Shown: positions 16,885-25,304 of the stretch, one piece after another
Layout: each line of letters begins with the position of its first letter
Numbering within the stretch: position 1 is the first letter of the stretch
Assembly: GCA_005798285.1 (NCBI GenBank)
Contig: SYKE01000192.1
Coordinates: 1-37,339 of the forward strand
Direction of reading: 5' to 3'
Length of the DNA stretch: 37,339 nucleotides
Origin: Actinomycetota bacterium
GTDB lineage: Bacteria > Armatimonadota > SYMT01
Notes under the pieces: generated by a model
The model's input: the letters and a program-made list of their open reading frames with translations, nothing else
Told to the model about the DNA's origin: nothing
Databases searched by the model: none
Made by a program: the position numbers and the translations under genes

Positions 16885-19134
16885 TTACTCGCGGGTCAGA
16901 AACTCTTCCAGATTGAAGACCGTGCGAGCCGCGGCGACCCATCCAGCCAGTTCGTGGAGCGGCAGCTCGGGAGTGGGGGCCGGACCGACCATCTTCTTGC
17001 CGCCATCAGAGGTCCCGACGACCCGGTCTGCCACGTCTCGCTGGAGTTGTGAAATCCGCTCGGACTCCCGCTGGGTTGGGTCCCTTGAAAGCGCCACGCG
17101 CCACAAAAGTCGCACGCGCTCGGGGTCGCTGTCGGCGCCTGCGGCAACCCGGCGCGCCAGCACCTGAGCACACTCGAAGAATACCGGGTCATTCAGGATC
17201 GTCAGGGCCTGAATCGCCGTGTTCGATCGTTCTCGACGCGTGCATGAGGTATTGCTGTCCGGCGCGTCAAAGGTCGCCAGGAGCGGATACGGAACCGTCC
17301 GCTGGTAGAAAACGTAGAGCCCGCGCCGGTAGCGCTCGGCTCCCTTGCTCTCCGCCCACTTGACCGAGCCTGCGTAGCCCAGCGCCGCAATGTCGGCCGG
17401 AAGTGGTGGCCGGATGCTCGGGCCACCCACAGTGCCGTTCAGCAGGCCCGACGCCGCCAGGTGCAGGTCGCGCACGATCTCCGCCTCCACCCGGAAGCGA
17501 CTCTGGCGAGCCAGCAGCACATTCTTGGGATCGATCTCGATCAGATCCGGTCGCGTGGCGGACGTCTGCCGGTACGTCGCGCTGGTCACCAGCAGACGAA
17601 TGAGGCGCTTCAGCGACCAGCCAAGCCCGCCATCCGCCGCGGGAGTCCGGTGGGTGACCGCGAGCCAGTCGAGGAGTTCGGGGTGACTGGGAGCATCCCC
17701 GCGAACTCCAAAGTCATTCGGGGTGGCGACGATTCCACGGCCGAACAGAATCTGCCAGACGCGGTTCACCGCCACGCGCGCCGTGAGCGGGTTCTCAGGC
17801 GAGACCAGCCACCGAGCCAGATCCAACCGGGTTGCTCGGGCTGAACTCGGCTTGAGGGCGGGCAGCACGGAAAGCCCGCCCGGCTGAACTGTTTCCCCGG
17901 GACGCAGAAAGTCTCCACGCAGGTGGATGCGGGCTTCTCGGGGCCCCGCGGGCGCCGCGAGCACGGAGGCCTTCGCATCCTTGTCTGATCGGAAAGCGAC
18001 CTCTGCAGCCGGGATCTCGACATCGTCCGTGTCGTTGAAGAATGCGAAGAGCTGGTAGTACTCCCGGTGCGGGATGGGATCGTACTTGTGGGTGTGGCAC
18101 TCGGCGCATCCCACGCTCAAGCCGAGCCAGACCGTGCCCGTGGTGTTGGTACGATCGACGGCGATCTTGTTTCGGTCCTCTTCGGGATCGACGCCGCCTT
18201 CCCGGTTCTTCAGGGTGTTGCGGTGGAAGCCTGTCGCGATCCGATCCGAAAGGGAAGGGTTCGGGAGTAGGTCTCCGGCCAACTGGAGCTCGGTGAAACG
18301 ATCAAACGGAACGTCCTCGTTGACGGCTCGAATCACCCAGTCCCGGTAGAGGTAAGCGTTCGGCCTGGGCGAGTCCTTTTCGTAGCCGTCGGAGTCGGCG
18401 TACCGGGCCACGTCCAGCCAGTGCCGGCCCCACCGCTCCCCGAAGGCCGGGGAGGCGAGCAGTCGATCCACGAGTTGGTCATAGGCGTCGGGGCGACGAT
18501 CCCCGAGGAATCTCGAACGGTCTTCGAGCGTGGGCGGCAGTCCGGTCAGGTCGAGGCTGAGTCTTCGCAGAAGCGTCTCCCGATCCGCCTCGGGAGACGG
18601 GCGGATGGCAGCCTGCTCCAGACGGGAGAGTACAAAGCGATCTACGGGGGTACGGACCCACGCCGTCTGCCGCACGGCCGGAGGTTTCGACATCACCGGC
18701 GCTCGAAAGGCCCAGTGCGCAGAGGCGGCGGTTGAGCCCTGAGACGCGGGCCACGGAGCGCCGGAGCGAATCCAATCCGACAGCGCCTTCACCTCGGCCG
18801 GAGCCAATCTGGGCCCCGAAGGCGGCATCGTCTTGCCGGCAGCCTTCCCCGAAACCGCGCGAATGATCAGGCTGTGGTCCGGGTCACCCGCAATCCAGGC
18901 CTTCCCGGAGTCGCCCCCGCGGGAGGCCAGATCACCCAGATCCAGGCGGAGCCCGCCCCGCATCGTCGCGGCGCCGTGACACGTCACACAGCGCCGAAGG
19001 AGCAGCGGTCGAATCGCCGTCTCAAAGTGTGCGGCGCCACCCGTCGTGGCGCCTTTACCGATGGCCAGTGCCTGAGTCCATGGCGCAGCGGCCACGCCGC
19101 CCACCACCAGCAACCAGAACTGCCTACAACGCAT
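16885..19134 (-). CDS. PSCyt1-DUF1549-DUF1553 secreted cytochrome-type protein
   Basis: A 749-residue exported protein that opens the five-gene operon. After a signal peptide (FWLLVVGGVAAAPWTQALA) comes a short cytochrome c-like domain with CVTCH (residues 49-53) and the distal TMPPSGPRLAP segment that supplies methionine in this family. DUF1549 follows (RFVLSRLEQAAIRPSPEA, then LLRRLSLDLTGLPPT) and contains a second CxxCH (GCAECHTHKYDPI). DUF1553 (residues about 450-740) includes LARWLVSPENPLTARVAVNR and RRERSNTAIQALTILNDP. This is the standard planctomycete-type arrangement. AGGACGG five nt before the ATG supports the start. A role in extracellular oxidation or degradation of complex substrates has been proposed for the family, without firm evidence known to me. 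Confidence 0.9.
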   Translation of the reverse strand: MRCRQFWLLVVGGVAAAPWTQALAIGKGATTGGAAHFETAIRPLLLRRCVTCHGAATMRGGLRLDLGDLASRGGDSGKAWIAGDPDHSLIIRAVSGKAAGKTMPPSGPRLAPAEVKALSDWIRSGAPWPASQGSTAASAHWAFRAPVMSKPPAVRQTAWVRTPVDRFVLSRLEQAAIRPSPEADRETLLRRLSLDLTGLPPTLEDRSRFLGDRRPDAYDQLVDRLLASPAFGERWGRHWLDVARYADSDGYEKDSPRPNAYLYRDWVIRAVNEDVPFDRFTELQLAGDLLPNPSLSDRIATGFHRNTLKNREGGVDPEEDRNKIAVDRTNTTGTVWLGLSVGCAECHTHKYDPIPHREYYQLFAFFNDTDDVEIPAAEVAFRSDKDAKASVLAAPAGPREARIHLRGDFLRPGETVQPGGLSVLPALKPSSARATRLDLARWLVSPENPLTARVAVNRVWQILFGRGIVATPNDFGVRGDAPSHPELLDWLAVTHRTPAADGGLGWSLKRLIRLLVTSATYRQTSATRPDLIEIDPKNVLLARQSRFRVEAEIVRDLHLAASGLLNGTVGGPSIRPPLPADIAALGYAGSVKWAESKGAERYRRGLYVFYQRTVPYPLLATFDAPDSNTSCTRRERSNTAIQALTILNDPVFFECAQVLARRVAAGADSDPERVRLLWRVALSRDPTQRESERISQLQRDVADRVVGTSDGGKKMVGPAPTPELPLHELAGWVAAARTVFNLEEFLTRE

Positions 19135-19221
19135 CGGAGCCGTCCTATCCCCCGTTAAACAGACAACCCCTGCGACACCGATCTTTGAACGGAGTCGCGT
19201 CTTGTTTGCAGCCGCTGCCGC

Positions 19222-20298
19222 ATGAACTCACCCCACACCGCATCAATCTCATCGGACTCATCGGAGGCGGCGAACCAACGCCGGATCCTGGAGGGCTGTC
19301 TGCTCGGAACCGCGGTGGGCGATGCACTCGGATTGCCGTCAGAGGGATTAGGGCCGAATGCCGTCACTCGCCGCTTTGGAGGACCGGATCGCTTCCATCT
19401 GATCGGCCGCACCGGTTTCGTTTCCGACGACACGGAGCAGAGTGCACTGGTAGCGGAAGCCATCACGCTCCATCCCAACAATTCGGTGGCGTGTGCCGAT
19501 CACTTTCGGCGCGAGCTGGGGCGGTGGTTCCTGCGTCTTCCCTTCGGGATTGGTCGAGCCACCATCACCGCCTCTGTGCGAAGTCTGCTCGGGGTACGCC
19601 CGTCGGGTGTCATGTCCGCCGGCAACGGCGCCGCCATGCGCGCTGCCATCATTGGGGCGGCATTTCGGGACGACCCGGCGCGCCGGCGGGAGTTCGGCGC
19701 CGTTCTGGCGGAGGTGAGCCACATCCACCCACTGGCAGTCGACGGGGCACGGTACGTGGCGGAGGTCGCGGCGGGATTGTGCTCGGGAAGGCAACGACCG
19801 GAAGCCGCTGTAAGCGATGCTCTGGCGCAGTGTTCAGAACCGATTCTGCAACAAGCCCTGACGGACGCTCTCCAGGCCGTCGAACTCCAACCCACCGAGG
19901 CAGCCAGAACGCTGGGGAACAGTGGATACGTGGTTCACACGTGTGCATTCGCCACCTACGCGCTGCTCCACGCTCCCGACGAGGAGCCGGTCTCGAGGCT
20001 CTGGAACGCTATCCGTGCGGGAGGTGACGCGGACTCGATCGGCGCGATTGTGGGGGGGTGGATCGGGGCGGCCGAGGGGCCGGAAGCCTTCCCAAGCGAA
20101 TTGGTTGGTTGTTTGCACGACGGTCCGTACGGTCCAACCCACCTGCGCGGATTGGCCGCCACGATGGCCGAGGCGGTTTCAGGAAGGCAAACGGCGCCGC
20201 CGGAGTACTCCCGCGGCGCCGCGATGGCAAGAAACCTGGCGCTTTACCCGGTCGTGCTGGCGCATGGCTTTCGCCGCCTCGCGCCCCCGTACGGCTAA
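19222..20298 (+). CDS. ADP-ribosylglycohydrolase family protein (DraG-like)
   Basis: A 358-residue member of the ADP-ribosylglycohydrolase fold, which hydrolyses ADP-ribose from proteins or related N- and O-glycosidic bonds using two metal ions. Signatures are LLGTAVGDALGLPSEG (28-42), SDDTEQS (68-74) and AGGDADSIGAIVGGWIGA (266-283), which together supply the Asp/Thr metal ligands. There is no signal peptide. No Shine-Dalgarno sequence is evident before the ATG. The gene is divergent from the cytochrome/DUF1501 operon (87 bp between starts) and convergent with the ThuA gene. No ADP-ribosyltransferase or nitrogenase-regulation gene is nearby, so the target is unknown; many paralogues of this family act on other substrates. 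Confidence 0.88.
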   Translation: MNSPHTASISSDSSEAANQRRILEGCLLGTAVGDALGLPSEGLGPNAVTRRFGGPDRFHLIGRTGFVSDDTEQSALVAEAITLHPNNSVACADHFRRELGRWFLRLPFGIGRATITASVRSLLGVRPSGVMSAGNGAAMRAAIIGAAFRDDPARRREFGAVLAEVSHIHPLAVDGARYVAEVAAGLCSGRQRPEAAVSDALAQCSEPILQQALTDALQAVELQPTEAARTLGNSGYVVHTCAFATYALLHAPDEEPVSRLWNAIRAGGDADSIGAIVGGWIGAAEGPEAFPSELVGCLHDGPYGPTHLRGLAATMAEAVSGRQTAPPEYSRGAAMARNLALYPVVLAHGFRRLAPPYG

Positions 20299-20326
20299 AG
20301 TCCCGGTTCAATGTGGCCCGAAGCCG

Positions 20327-21118
20327 CTAGATCAGCGGGTTCGAGACGCGGTCATCTCCCTGAGCCAGCCCCAGAGCCCACGAGATCCCGCCGCGCAGAT
20401 GATCCAGGTAAAGGCCGTTCATATAGACCTCTTCCCGGTGTCCGAGCGAGGTGTAGAACATTCGGCCCTTGCCGACCCGGTTGGTCCAGGCCACGGGGAA
20501 GTCACCCTGCATCTGCTTCTTCTGTGGATGCTGCTTCATCGTGAGCAGGACGTGAACGCGGGAACGGTCCCAGTTCTTGAACTCATAGATCTCGTCGAAG
20601 ATCTTGAAGGAGGCGCCGATGTGAGCACAGGCCGGATGCTTCGGGTCTTGATTGTAGATGGTCACTTCCACCTGAGGTCCGTGTGTCTGGAACTCGCCTC
20701 TCACCAGGTTCAAGAAAGCGGGATCCCCGTGAAACGTGTCGCTGGAGCTGTGCACTCCCGCCCAGGCGCCGCCGGCGTCGATCCAGTCGTAGAACGCTTT
20801 GTGCCCCTCCGGGGTGAAGCCCAGGTTGCCGGTGGTGTTGGCGAAGAAGACCAGGTCGATTCCTCGAAGCCCGTTGGCGGTCACGGCTTTCGCCACCTCC
20901 TCGGCGGTCGCGGCCTCGCCCACAACTTCCCACTTGCCGGTGTAGTCCCCGAGGTTGCGAACCGTCTGTGCGGCGGTCCCAATGGAACTGTGCCGGAAAC
21001 CGGCCGCCTGAGTGATCGTCAGCACACGCTTCTTGCGCCCCTGAGCCTCGACGGCGCCTGTTACAGCTCCCGCCAGCGAAGCCCCAAGAACTCCTCGGCC
21101 AAAATCACGTCGATTCAT
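20327..21118 (-). CDS. ThuA-domain protein, exported
   Basis: A 263-residue protein of the ThuA (trehalose utilisation) family, a class I glutamine amidotransferase-like fold. The N-terminus has a twin-arginine-like signal (NRRDFGRGVLGASLAGAVTG). Family features are VLTITQAAGFRHSSI, DLVFFANTTG, GGAWAGVHSSSDT and VAWTNRVGKGRMFYTSLGH. GGAGGGAG upstream, with the nearer GGAG 8 nt before the ATG, fixes the start. The ThuA domain is often fused or linked to sugar oxidoreductases and c-type cytochromes; here it stands alone. It is divergent from the MraZ-STAS gene with 154 bp between the starts. Function in vivo is unclear. Confidence 0.87.
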   Translation of the reverse strand: MNRRDFGRGVLGASLAGAVTGAVEAQGRKKRVLTITQAAGFRHSSIGTAAQTVRNLGDYTGKWEVVGEAATAEEVAKAVTANGLRGIDLVFFANTTGNLGFTPEGHKAFYDWIDAGGAWAGVHSSSDTFHGDPAFLNLVRGEFQTHGPQVEVTIYNQDPKHPACAHIGASFKIFDEIYEFKNWDRSRVHVLLTMKQHPQKKQMQGDFPVAWTNRVGKGRMFYTSLGHREEVYMNGLYLDHLRGGISWALGLAQGDDRVSNPLI

Positions 21119-21272
21119 GCGGGTGTCTCCCTCCGTTGCGATGTTGAAAGGACTTTCAGATGCCGCCGCTCCTTTTCCTCGCCGGAATTGCCGAGGCGCT
21201 CGGGGAGATAATCCCTTCCGATGGGTCGGGATTCAGGTTGGACTCTGTCCACGCGACGGAAGGACCGACAAA

Positions 21273-22133
21273 TTGAGTGTGCGACTACGTGATCAACGCC
21301 CGGCGAGTGCGGCGCAACTCTCCGGAACGTACATCTATGGCATGGATCGGAAGGGCCGGGTTGTGATGCCCTCCCAGTTCCGACAGCAGCTCGGCGCCCC
21401 GTTTATTCTCACCCGCGCGGCCGACGGATGCCTTCTGGCGCTCGCGGAACATCAATGGGGCGCGCTCGTGAAGAAGCACGAGAAGAGCGCCCTGTTTGTC
21501 GGCTACTACCTCTCCGCGGCGGTCCAATGCCGGGTGGATCCCACCACCGGTCGGTTCTTGATTCCGCTGGTACTCAGGGAATGGTCGGAGTTGAAGCCGA
21601 TGGATGAGGTCGCCATCTGCGGATTGGGTCGTGCCATCCTGGTGTGCGGGCGGGATCGGTGGGACCGAATGCGGGAGCGGAACGAGTTCCCTTCCCTAGG
21701 CAGCCTCGACACAGACCTGGAGATCCCTCACCCCGATTGCACCCGGCCGCTGGAGATCGAGTGCTCGAAGCCTCTCGGTCTCGCGATGATCCGGTGCCGC
21801 GGGACCTTTCAGGATCGCGACAGCACGCGGGTGGTCTCGCTGGTGCAGTCCATGCTGCAGGAGTGCCCCACCGCGCTGATTCTTGATTACCGCCAGACGG
21901 TTGGCGGAGACACCGCCGTCGAACTGGCGCTGAGGATGACACAGGACCGCCGCCTCGGGTTGAAGATCCCCTTTTGCTTGATCGCGGATGTGGGCCGGGA
22001 TCGAGAGCCGGGCGCCGAATGGTTTGCAACGCTGGACGACGTCCTCTGGGCCATGGATACCACAGAGGACGCCTCCGGCGCCCTTCGACTTTCGTCGCTC
22101 AACGAGCGAACTCTCCGCCCCGTCGCCCTTTAG
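21273..22133 (+). CDS. MraZ-like DNA-binding protein fused to a C-terminal STAS-like domain
   Basis: A 286-residue protein if read from TTG 21273 (GGAAGGA lies 8 nt upstream; GTG 21279 is an alternative). Residues 17-60 and 83-130 are two SpoVT-AbrB-like units of the MraZ type: YIYGMDRKGRVVMPSQFR in the first, VDPTTGRFLIPLVLR in the second. Standard MraZ ends about there. Here about 135 further residues follow (about 155-265) with the STAS pattern of strand-strand-helix-strand: LGLAMIRCRGTF, a helix to ECPTALILDYR, VGGDTAVELAL where STAS proteins carry DS(S/T), and FCLIADVG. T214 is at the usual phosphorylation position. It is not next to mraW, ftsL or other cell-division genes, so it is an orphan. 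A GATAAT at 21207-21212 and an inverted repeat CCGAG-GCG-CTCGG (21191-21203) lie in its upstream region. Its stop shares TTAG with the convergent mgtE. The MraZ call is firm; the STAS call is by pattern. Confidence 0.78.
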   Translation: MSVRLRDQRPASAAQLSGTYIYGMDRKGRVVMPSQFRQQLGAPFILTRAADGCLLALAEHQWGALVKKHEKSALFVGYYLSAAVQCRVDPTTGRFLIPLVLREWSELKPMDEVAICGLGRAILVCGRDRWDRMRERNEFPSLGSLDTDLEIPHPDCTRPLEIECSKPLGLAMIRCRGTFQDRDSTRVVSLVQSMLQECPTALILDYRQTVGGDTAVELALRMTQDRRLGLKIPFCLIADVGRDREPGAEWFATLDDVLWAMDTTEDASGALRLSSLNERTLRPVAL

Positions 22134-23500
22134 AGTCCCAGCATCACCTTTGCGATCAAGAAGTAAATCATCAGCCCGGTCGCGTCGACGAGCGTGCTGA
22201 TGAAGGGCGCGCTGGCTACGGATGGATCGATCCGCAGCCGGTGCGCCACCATGGGAACCAGCGCTCCCACACTCGTGCTCCAGGTGCAAACCGAAACCAC
22301 CGACGCTCCGAGAACGGCCCCCATTCGGGGATTGCCGGTAACAGCGAACGCCCCGAAGAAGGCGATCACTCCCAGGAGCAGGCCCAGAAGAAGCCCGGTA
22401 ACAGCTTCTCGGAAAACGACCTTCCCCGCATCTCTTGGACGGATTTCGCCGAGCGCCAGGCCGCGGACCACGGTGATGACGGTCTGACTTCCCGCGTTGC
22501 CGCCGGTCCCAATGAGAAGTGGAACAAAGAATGAAAGCGCGACAAGTTCCCGCAGCTCCGTTTGAAAGTGGCTCAGCACCTGGCTGGTGCAAGAGCCCGC
22601 CACAAAGAGGAGCAGCAGCCACCCCACACGCTTTCGAACGGCGCTCGTGATGCGGCCCGCCCAGTAGGAAGCGTCCTCGGCCGCGTCTCCGCCCCCGGAA
22701 ATGGCGCCCAGATGGAGCACGTCCTCCGTGCCTTCCTGAATCATGACGTCGATCAGGTCATCAACCGTGAGCACGCCCAGCAGGCGCCGCTCGGAGTCGA
22801 CCACCGGCAGCGAGAGGAAGTTGTAGCGACTGATGAGATTCGCAGCTTCCTCGCGGTCGGTCTCCGGGGTGACCATCACCACCCGCGTCTTCATCAGTTC
22901 CCGAACTTGCACTCGAGGATCCGAAACGAGCAATTCGCGGAGAGCCAGCACACCGCAGAGCTTTCGATCTTCGTCGAGGACGAAGAGATCGTTGACGGTC
23001 TCCAACTCCTCGGAGTGCTCCCGAAGATAGCGGATTGCCTGGGTGACGGTCATATCCGGGCGAATCCTCGCCACCTGCCGCACCATCAGACGGCCCACGC
23101 TCGTGGGTGAGCAGCGACGGATGGCGGCCATTTGATCGCCGTCTTCCAGCGACGAACCCGCCAGGATCTCCGCCTGTCGATCGGCATCCAGCAGATCGAG
23201 GAGCTGAGTCGCATGTTCCACCGGCATGCGATCCAGGATCTGCCCCATCAGTTCCGGCGGCAGACGCTCGAGAAGCCCCGATCGGAACGCGGCATCGCCG
23301 TTCAAGAGCACCTGTGCGCCCAGGCTCACTGGGAGCGAGCGGAACACGGAGAGCCGATCGCTCCCGTCCAACTGCTCCAACGCCTCCGTCACCTCGACCG
23401 GGTGCAGCACCAGGAGTCGCAGCACCAGGGCCTGGGCGCCGTCACGGTCATACAGCTCCCGCACATCGAGCGGGGCCATGGAAGGCAAAGCGAAAGCCAT
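22130..23500 (-). CDS. mgtE: Magnesium transporter MgtE
   Basis: A 456-residue Mg2+ channel/transporter of the inner membrane. The N-terminal helical domain spans about residues 10-130 (LHPVEVTEALEQL, RLPPELMGQILDRMP). Two CBS domains follow to about residue 255 (MTVTQAIRYLREHSEE and VMVTPETDREEAANLI), acting as the cytosolic Mg2+ sensor. Five membrane helices follow from about residue 285. The pore signature FVPLLIGTGGNAGSQT is present. Length and order match the family. The start is supported by a purine-rich GGGGGAGGA immediately upstream of the ATG. I looked for an Mg2+ riboswitch in the 530-bp upstream region but can recognise none by eye. It converges on the MraZ-STAS gene with a 4-bp overlap. 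Confidence 0.93.
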   Translation of the reverse strand: MAFALPSMAPLDVRELYDRDGAQALVLRLLVLHPVEVTEALEQLDGSDRLSVFRSLPVSLGAQVLLNGDAAFRSGLLERLPPELMGQILDRMPVEHATQLLDLLDADRQAEILAGSSLEDGDQMAAIRRCSPTSVGRLMVRQVARIRPDMTVTQAIRYLREHSEELETVNDLFVLDEDRKLCGVLALRELLVSDPRVQVRELMKTRVVMVTPETDREEAANLISRYNFLSLPVVDSERRLLGVLTVDDLIDVMIQEGTEDVLHLGAISGGGDAAEDASYWAGRITSAVRKRVGWLLLLFVAGSCTSQVLSHFQTELRELVALSFFVPLLIGTGGNAGSQTVITVVRGLALGEIRPRDAGKVVFREAVTGLLLGLLLGVIAFFGAFAVTGNPRMGAVLGASVVSVCTWSTSVGALVPMVAHRLRIDPSVASAPFISTLVDATGLMIYFLIAKVMLGL

Positions 23501-24032
23501 CGCTCCTCCCCCTTCTCACAGACGCACGCGCAGGCGTGAGTCCGTCAAAATGAGCATACGGGAGGGCGGAGATCCGGTGGACCCAGTTGCCTGGACCGGA
23601 AGGTGGGGCCAGCGTTTCAGCTAGCCATCGGAGTGACCCACCGAATCATCCCACCCGCCGCGATGCTGTTTGTCGTCGTAACTGTGGGAACCGTCGGTGT
23701 CCACTTGCATCCTGCCCGCCCGGACGGATCACGACTCGCGTGGGGTTACCACGTCTTGAAGTGCCATGATCCCGGAGCCACTGGCGCCTCCCACCCGGAC
23801 GGCGGAGAGGCAGCCCCGTCTCCGGGCGCGCCTACTGCTACTGGAAGCTTAGCAGCCTGAATTTCACACCGTCAACCCGCCACGGGGCCCGCCTCATCCC
23901 GACGTTCCCGCCGGGATCATCCCGAGGGGGCTCGGCGTAGGGAGAAAGATCCCGGGGCTGCGCGCTGGTGAGGACGCGTTTTGCTGCCGACATGGAGGCA
24001 GGAGTGTTCCGCCGGAAGAACACTGGAGAGTG
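23501..24032. other. 532-bp divergent intergenic region between mgtE and the SpoIID-like gene
   Basis: No gene here can be supported. A plus-strand frame at 23603-23860 and a minus-strand frame at 23838-24143 are open, but neither has a ribosome-binding site or a recognisable protein pattern. The region should hold the promoters of both flanking genes. It contains short hairpins (CACGC-GCAG-GCGTG near 23530) and the inverted repeat listed separately. No clear -35/-10 pair stands out. Confidence 0.6.
23912..23924. repeat. Perfect inverted repeat CGGGAT-C-ATCCCG
   Basis: A 13-bp perfect palindrome with one central base, located about 110 bp upstream of the SpoIID-like gene. The half-site GATCCCG/CATCCCG recurs imperfectly nearby (CATCCCG at 23895-23901 and GATCCCG at 23949-23955). 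It could be an operator, but this is position and symmetry only. Confidence 0.35.
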
Positions 24033-25304
24033 ATGCCTCGATACAAGCTCGTAGCGTGCTGTCTGCTGGCGTCGGCAGCGGGGGCCATGACCCGCGTCCG
24101 CCAGGATCCAGGCCCCCTCGAACCGGGTCGGGTTCGAGTACAACTCACCTCCCTCGGCTCTCCCAGCCGGGTTCGGCTGCTCCCCTCCGAGGGCAGCGAA
24201 ACCATAGCGGACGGAACGAAACTGGATGGATATGGCCCCGGGCGCCCCATCGAGCTCTCGGCGGACGGAGATCGGGTCCGGTTGGGGGATCGATCTGTTG
24301 AGAGAGCGGTCGTTTCAGGTACGCTTCAGGAAGTCTTGATCGAACGGCTTCGGAGGCTCTACCCCGGTTCGGTTGCCGTAACGGCCCGCGCCGGCCGGCT
24401 CCAATTCCAGAATGAGTGCAGCCTTGAGGAGTACGTCACCGGCGTGCTCGCGCGAGAGTGCCCGGCATCCTTCCACACCGAAGCGCAAAAGGCGTTGGCC
24501 ATCGCGGCGAGATCCTACAGCTATCGCAAGGCGTATCTTTCGAAACAGCCTCTCTGCGACACCGTCCACTGTCAGGCGTACGAGGGTCTGACCCGGATTC
24601 CGGCGGTTATCGCGGATTCCGTACGGGAGACATCGGGACTGTGCGCCTGGTACGACGGGCAGCCCATCGACGCCGTCTATTCCGCAGACTGCGGCGGTTA
24701 CCGGGAGGCGAATGAAGATGCGTGGCCCGGCACGCGTCCCATCGCTTACCTGCGAGGAGGGCCCGATGCTCCATCGCCAGGAGCTACGCCGTTTTGCGAT
24801 CGCGGACCCAAAGGGCTCTGGAACATTCGCGTGCCCCGCTCCCGCCTTTTGACCCTGGTGGGGAAAGCGCTTGCCGTGCCGACGGTGGAGATCCTGGACA
24901 TCACGCCGGGCGGAGCGGCCCGCCGCGTGCGGATCACGTCGGCAGGACTGGCCCCGATGGACCTGGCTCCCGGCGTGGCCCCGCCCGCCGAGGTGGGGAT
25001 GCCGTCGCTGTTCAAGCTGTTTCGGGGCGACGAGTGGCGACGTGCGATCGGAGCTTCCCAGCTCAAGAGTCTGAAGTTTCAGGTGAAGCTCGTGCCGGAT
25101 GGAGTGGAGATCCAGGGTCGAGGAAACGGACACGGAGTGGGACTGTGCCAGTTCGGAGCCGAGGGGATGGCCCGCGCAGGGGTAAGCTGCGAGGGCATCC
25201 TCAAGCATTACTTCAACGGAATCGAGCTGGCGCCCGCGTTCAGCCCCGGCGCAGCACCTGTCCCGGCAGCGTCCCCAGGTGCCGACCCGAGTCCGCCACC
25301 GTAG
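24033..25304 (+). CDS. SpoIID/LytB-domain protein, secreted
   Basis: A 423-residue protein with a signal peptide (YKLVACCLLASAAGA) and a SpoIID/LytB domain, the fold of a lytic transglycosylase that cleaves glycan strands of peptidoglycan lacking stem peptides. Family motifs are SLEEYVTGVLARECP, EAQKALAIAARSYSY, CQAYEG, VYSADCGGY and the C-terminal GRGNGHGVGLCQFGAEGMA. ATG 24033 is taken with GGAG a few nt upstream; a GTG at 24030 is also possible. Nothing suggests sporulation here, and similar proteins occur in many non-sporulating bacteria. The Pro/Ala-rich tail after HYFNGIEL is coded in the 65 bp that overlap the convergent deacylase gene, which also makes D-amino-acid products relevant to cell-wall turnover. 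Confidence 0.87.
   Translation: MPRYKLVACCLLASAAGAMTRVRQDPGPLEPGRVRVQLTSLGSPSRVRLLPSEGSETIADGTKLDGYGPGRPIELSADGDRVRLGDRSVERAVVSGTLQEVLIERLRRLYPGSVAVTARAGRLQFQNECSLEEYVTGVLARECPASFHTEAQKALAIAARSYSYRKAYLSKQPLCDTVHCQAYEGLTRIPAVIADSVRETSGLCAWYDGQPIDAVYSADCGGYREANEDAWPGTRPIAYLRGGPDAPSPGATPFCDRGPKGLWNIRVPRSRLLTLVGKALAVPTVEILDITPGGAARRVRITSAGLAPMDLAPGVAPPAEVGMPSLFKLFRGDEWRRAIGASQLKSLKFQVKLVPDGVEIQGRGNGHGVGLCQFGAEGMARAGVSCEGILKHYFNGIELAPAFSPGAAPVPAASPGADPSPPP

Noticed and set aside
23501-23560. Mg2+-sensing riboswitch (M-box or ykkC-like) upstream of mgtE
   Set aside because: Only a short 5-bp hairpin is seen and none of the conserved M-box sequence can be recognised by eye; a covariance-model search would be decisive.
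23603-23860. Small plus-strand frame in the mgtE/SpoIID-like gap
   Set aside because: It has one short hydrophobic stretch but no ribosome-binding site and an ill-formed remainder; there is not enough to call a gene.
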